Shown: piece after piece, positions 62,578 through 64,000 of the stretch
Layout of the letters: every line of letters begins with the position of its first letter
Numbering within the stretch: position 1 is the first letter of the stretch
DNA from: Candidatus Peregrinibacteria bacterium
Lineage (GTDB): Bacteria; Patescibacteriota; Gracilibacteria; CAIRYL01; GCA-016699755
Direction: 5' to 3'
Length of the DNA: 64,000 bases
NCBI GenBank assembly: GCA_016699755.1
Contig: CP065009.1
Span: forward strand, 1,496,579-1,560,578
Position numbers and translations under genes: made by a program
The notes under the pieces: model-generated
Databases searched by the model: none
The model's input: only the letters and a program-made list of their open reading frames with translations
What the model was told of the DNA's origin: nothing

Positions 62578-64000
62578 TTATTTTTCCCGAAAAGTAAGAA
62601 ACGATTTTAGAGCAGAGGGAGAAAGAACTTTTGAAAGCTCTTCTTCAGAAGCGTTGAGTGCTGCCGAAGCACTTCCAAATGTTTCGAGGAGTTTTTTTCG
62701 AGTGGCACTTCCAAGGTCTGGAATTTCGTCAAGGATAGATGTGGTTTCTGAAGCTTTTCGTTGTTGGCGATTAAAAGAAACAGCAAATCGATGAGCTTCA
62801 TCTCGAATGTGTTGGAGGAGTTTGCTCTCTGGAGCATCTTTGGGAATGGGGAGTGGATCTCCTGAGTCGGGCACAAAAATTTCCTCATTCCTTTTTGCGA
62901 GTGCGCACACTCGAATCTTGCGAAAAAGATTCATTGTTCGAAGAACAGATACTACGGCAGAGAGTTGCCCTTTTCCTCCATCAATCACCAAAAGGTCTGG
63001 AATTTTTTTGGCGGCTTTTCGCAAATCATCTGGTGAAATTTTCATAATAATACGCTCTTTTCCATCTTTCTCTTGTCGTTGTGCTAAAACAGAAGCGAAT
63101 ATTTTGGGAACCATTTTCTCTTCAATAAATCCGAGAGCTTTGAGAGATATTTTCCACCGGAGTTGATCGGTTTTTATAACAGCGCGAATATTTTTTTCAG
63201 AAGAGTGAAACACCAACGCTTTTAAAATTTCTGTCCCCATTCCTTTCTCTCGAAATTCTGGAAAAACCAAAACTCCACCTGCTTCAACTACTTTTCCAAA
63301 TCGACGGAGCTGAGCGTATCCTACGACTTTTTCGGTCGTAATTTCTGTAAACGAAAAGTATGACTCTGGCGCATAATCTGTTGGAAGCCCCTGCTTTTGT
63401 ATTTGCCCCTGAATTTCCTTCTGCTTTTCGGTATCGGTAACTTCTTCAACTTTTAAGAGGGGAACACCACGTTCAAGTCGTTTTAAGCGTCGTCCAAGTA
63501 CTTCTGCCATTGCTTTGAAATCATCAATTTGTCCTGAGGGGAGATTTCGTATTTTGTACTTTCGGTACTCTGATTTTGCTGGTTTTCCATCCAAAAAAAC
63601 AACGCGTGAACCAACTGCGTGGGTTCCAGAAAGGTGCGAAATGTCGTAACACTCTATGCGCTCTGGTGGGGTGGGGAGGTGCAGCGCATTCTGAAGACGA
63701 ATAAGCGTTTCATCTTTTTCAAAAGCGGCGCGACTTAACGTAGCATTGCGACTTGCATTTTCGTGTGCGAGCTCCAGAATCTCTTTTTTATTTCCTCGTT
63801 GTGGAACACGGAACGACGCTTTTTTTCCAGATGCTTCTTCTGTATATGATTCTAAAAGGGCGCAATCTGATTCTGAAAGACAGTCTGGAACAAGAAAAAG
63901 TTCTGGAATATCTGAAGAGAGAAGAATGTGGTCGCGAAGAAAGGCAAAAAGTGTTTCTGAATTATTCTCTCCGTTTCGGAGTGAGAAATTGTCTGACCGA
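62578..64000 (-). CDS. uvrC: Excinuclease ABC subunit C with inserted GNAT domain, 5' part outside the window
   Basis: The frame is open to the right edge of the window; only the C-terminal ~470 residues are seen. UvrC makes both cuts in nucleotide excision repair. Present: the region before the 5'-nuclease domain, then its start IECYDISHLSGTHAVGSRVV with the first catalytic Asp, DGKPAKSEYRKYKI, later LLVIDGGKGQLSA with the next Asp, DEAHRFAVSFNRQ and the C-terminal helix-hairpin-helix pair (LDEIPDLGSATRKKLL). The usual F-H-R is F-N-R here. Between EVLGRRLKRLERG and KIPDLLVIDGG about 150 extra residues (63007-63467) fit a GNAT N-acetyltransferase domain with FPEFREKGMGTEIL, motif R-x-x-G-x-G. 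Confidence 0.9.
   Translation of the reverse strand, partial: RSDNFSLRNGENNSETLFAFLRDHILLSSDIPELFLVPDCLSESDCALLESYTEEASGKKASFRVPQRGNKKEILELAHENASRNATLSRAAFEKDETLIRLQNALHLPTPPERIECYDISHLSGTHAVGSRVVFLDGKPAKSEYRKYKIRNLPSGQIDDFKAMAEVLGRRLKRLERGVPLLKVEEVTDTEKQKEIQGQIQKQGLPTDYAPESYFSFTEITTEKVVGYAQLRRFGKVVEAGGVLVFPEFREKGMGTEILKALVFHSSEKNIRAVIKTDQLRWKISLKALGFIEEKMVPKIFASVLAQRQEKDGKERIIMKISPDDLRKAAKKIPDLLVIDGGKGQLSAVVSVLRTMNLFRKIRVCALAKRNEEIFVPDSGDPLPIPKDAPESKLLQHIRDEAHRFAVSFNRQQRKASETTSILDEIPDLGSATRKKLLETFGSASAALNASEEELSKVLSPSALKSFLTFREK

Noticed and set aside
1..64000. Reassigned TGA codons (as in Gracilibacteria, where TGA codes glycine)
   Set aside because: Several intact conserved genes end at TGA at the normal length, and none has TGA at a conserved glycine, so the standard code applies.
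1..64000. CRISPR array or diversity-generating repeat pair
   Set aside because: No regularly spaced repeats and no Cas or reverse-transcriptase genes were found on either strand.

Overview
The window reads as a piece of a compact, AT-leaning bacterial chromosome using the standard code: TGA works as an ordinary stop, for example after gapdh and the P-type ATPase. Genes lie on both strands with short spacings, ribosomal-type AGGAGG sites are scarce before starts, and several promoters sit so close to a start codon that the mRNA would be leaderless. Two S-layer-homology proteins, many unusual domain fusions and a mixture of housekeeping genes with orphan biosynthetic subunits suggest a member of the Patescibacteria/CPR, possibly near the Peregrinibacteria. 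That placement is an inference; no rRNA or ribosomal protein gene is present to test it.

Layout. 1-6.6 kb: an unknown gene cut by the window edge, a LOG-family enzyme, dprA-purE-purK, an unknown protein, a Dps ferritin and the acetolactate synthase regulatory subunit. 6.8-12.4 kb: a membrane protein, priA (one zinc site lost) and gyrA. 12.6-13.9 kb: an intact IS1595-type insertion sequence sitting inside a decayed DDE transposase gene. 14-21 kb: RNase Y and a giant ~1650-residue protein with an HEXXH metallopeptidase signature. 21-26 kb: gapdh, a small membrane protein, the RNase P RNA and a transporter fused to HEAT repeats. 26-35.6 kb: rlmE, rsmG-leuD, an M23 peptidase with SLH domains, a TsaE-HD fusion, a prohibitin-like protein with a DUF333 lipoprotein, and an ADP-forming acyl-CoA synthetase. 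35.6-38.5 kb: secY-adk, a relic of a RelA/SpoT gene and a PRC-barrel protein.

38.5-42.4 kb is the accessory region. A tRNA-Pro gene has a 16-bp copy of its 3' end repeated 3.3 kb downstream, and the interval between carries an XRE regulator, a membrane-anchored Mrr-like nuclease and a DUF2806-like protein: a small integrated island with the look of a defence cassette. A degenerate IS1595-type element follows it.

42.5-64 kb: a voltage-sensor/PH-domain fusion, a U32 peptidase, a large surface protein with Kazal and SLH domains, a HIT protein, an M24 aminopeptidase, a calcium-type P-ATPase, a C39-like protease, a HupE-like membrane protein, carB, a possible divergent RelA/SpoT-like protein, glyA-dgt, a small membrane protein, and uvrC, whose nuclease half is split by an inserted GNAT acetyltransferase domain.

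Together the genes cover purine and pyrimidine supply (purE, purK, carB, adk, dgt), repair and uptake of DNA (dprA, priA, gyrA, uvrC), RNA processing (rnpB, RNase Y, RlmE, RsmG), envelope building and protein export (SecY, SLH proteins, M23 and C39 proteases) and a small mobile-DNA zone around the tRNA.
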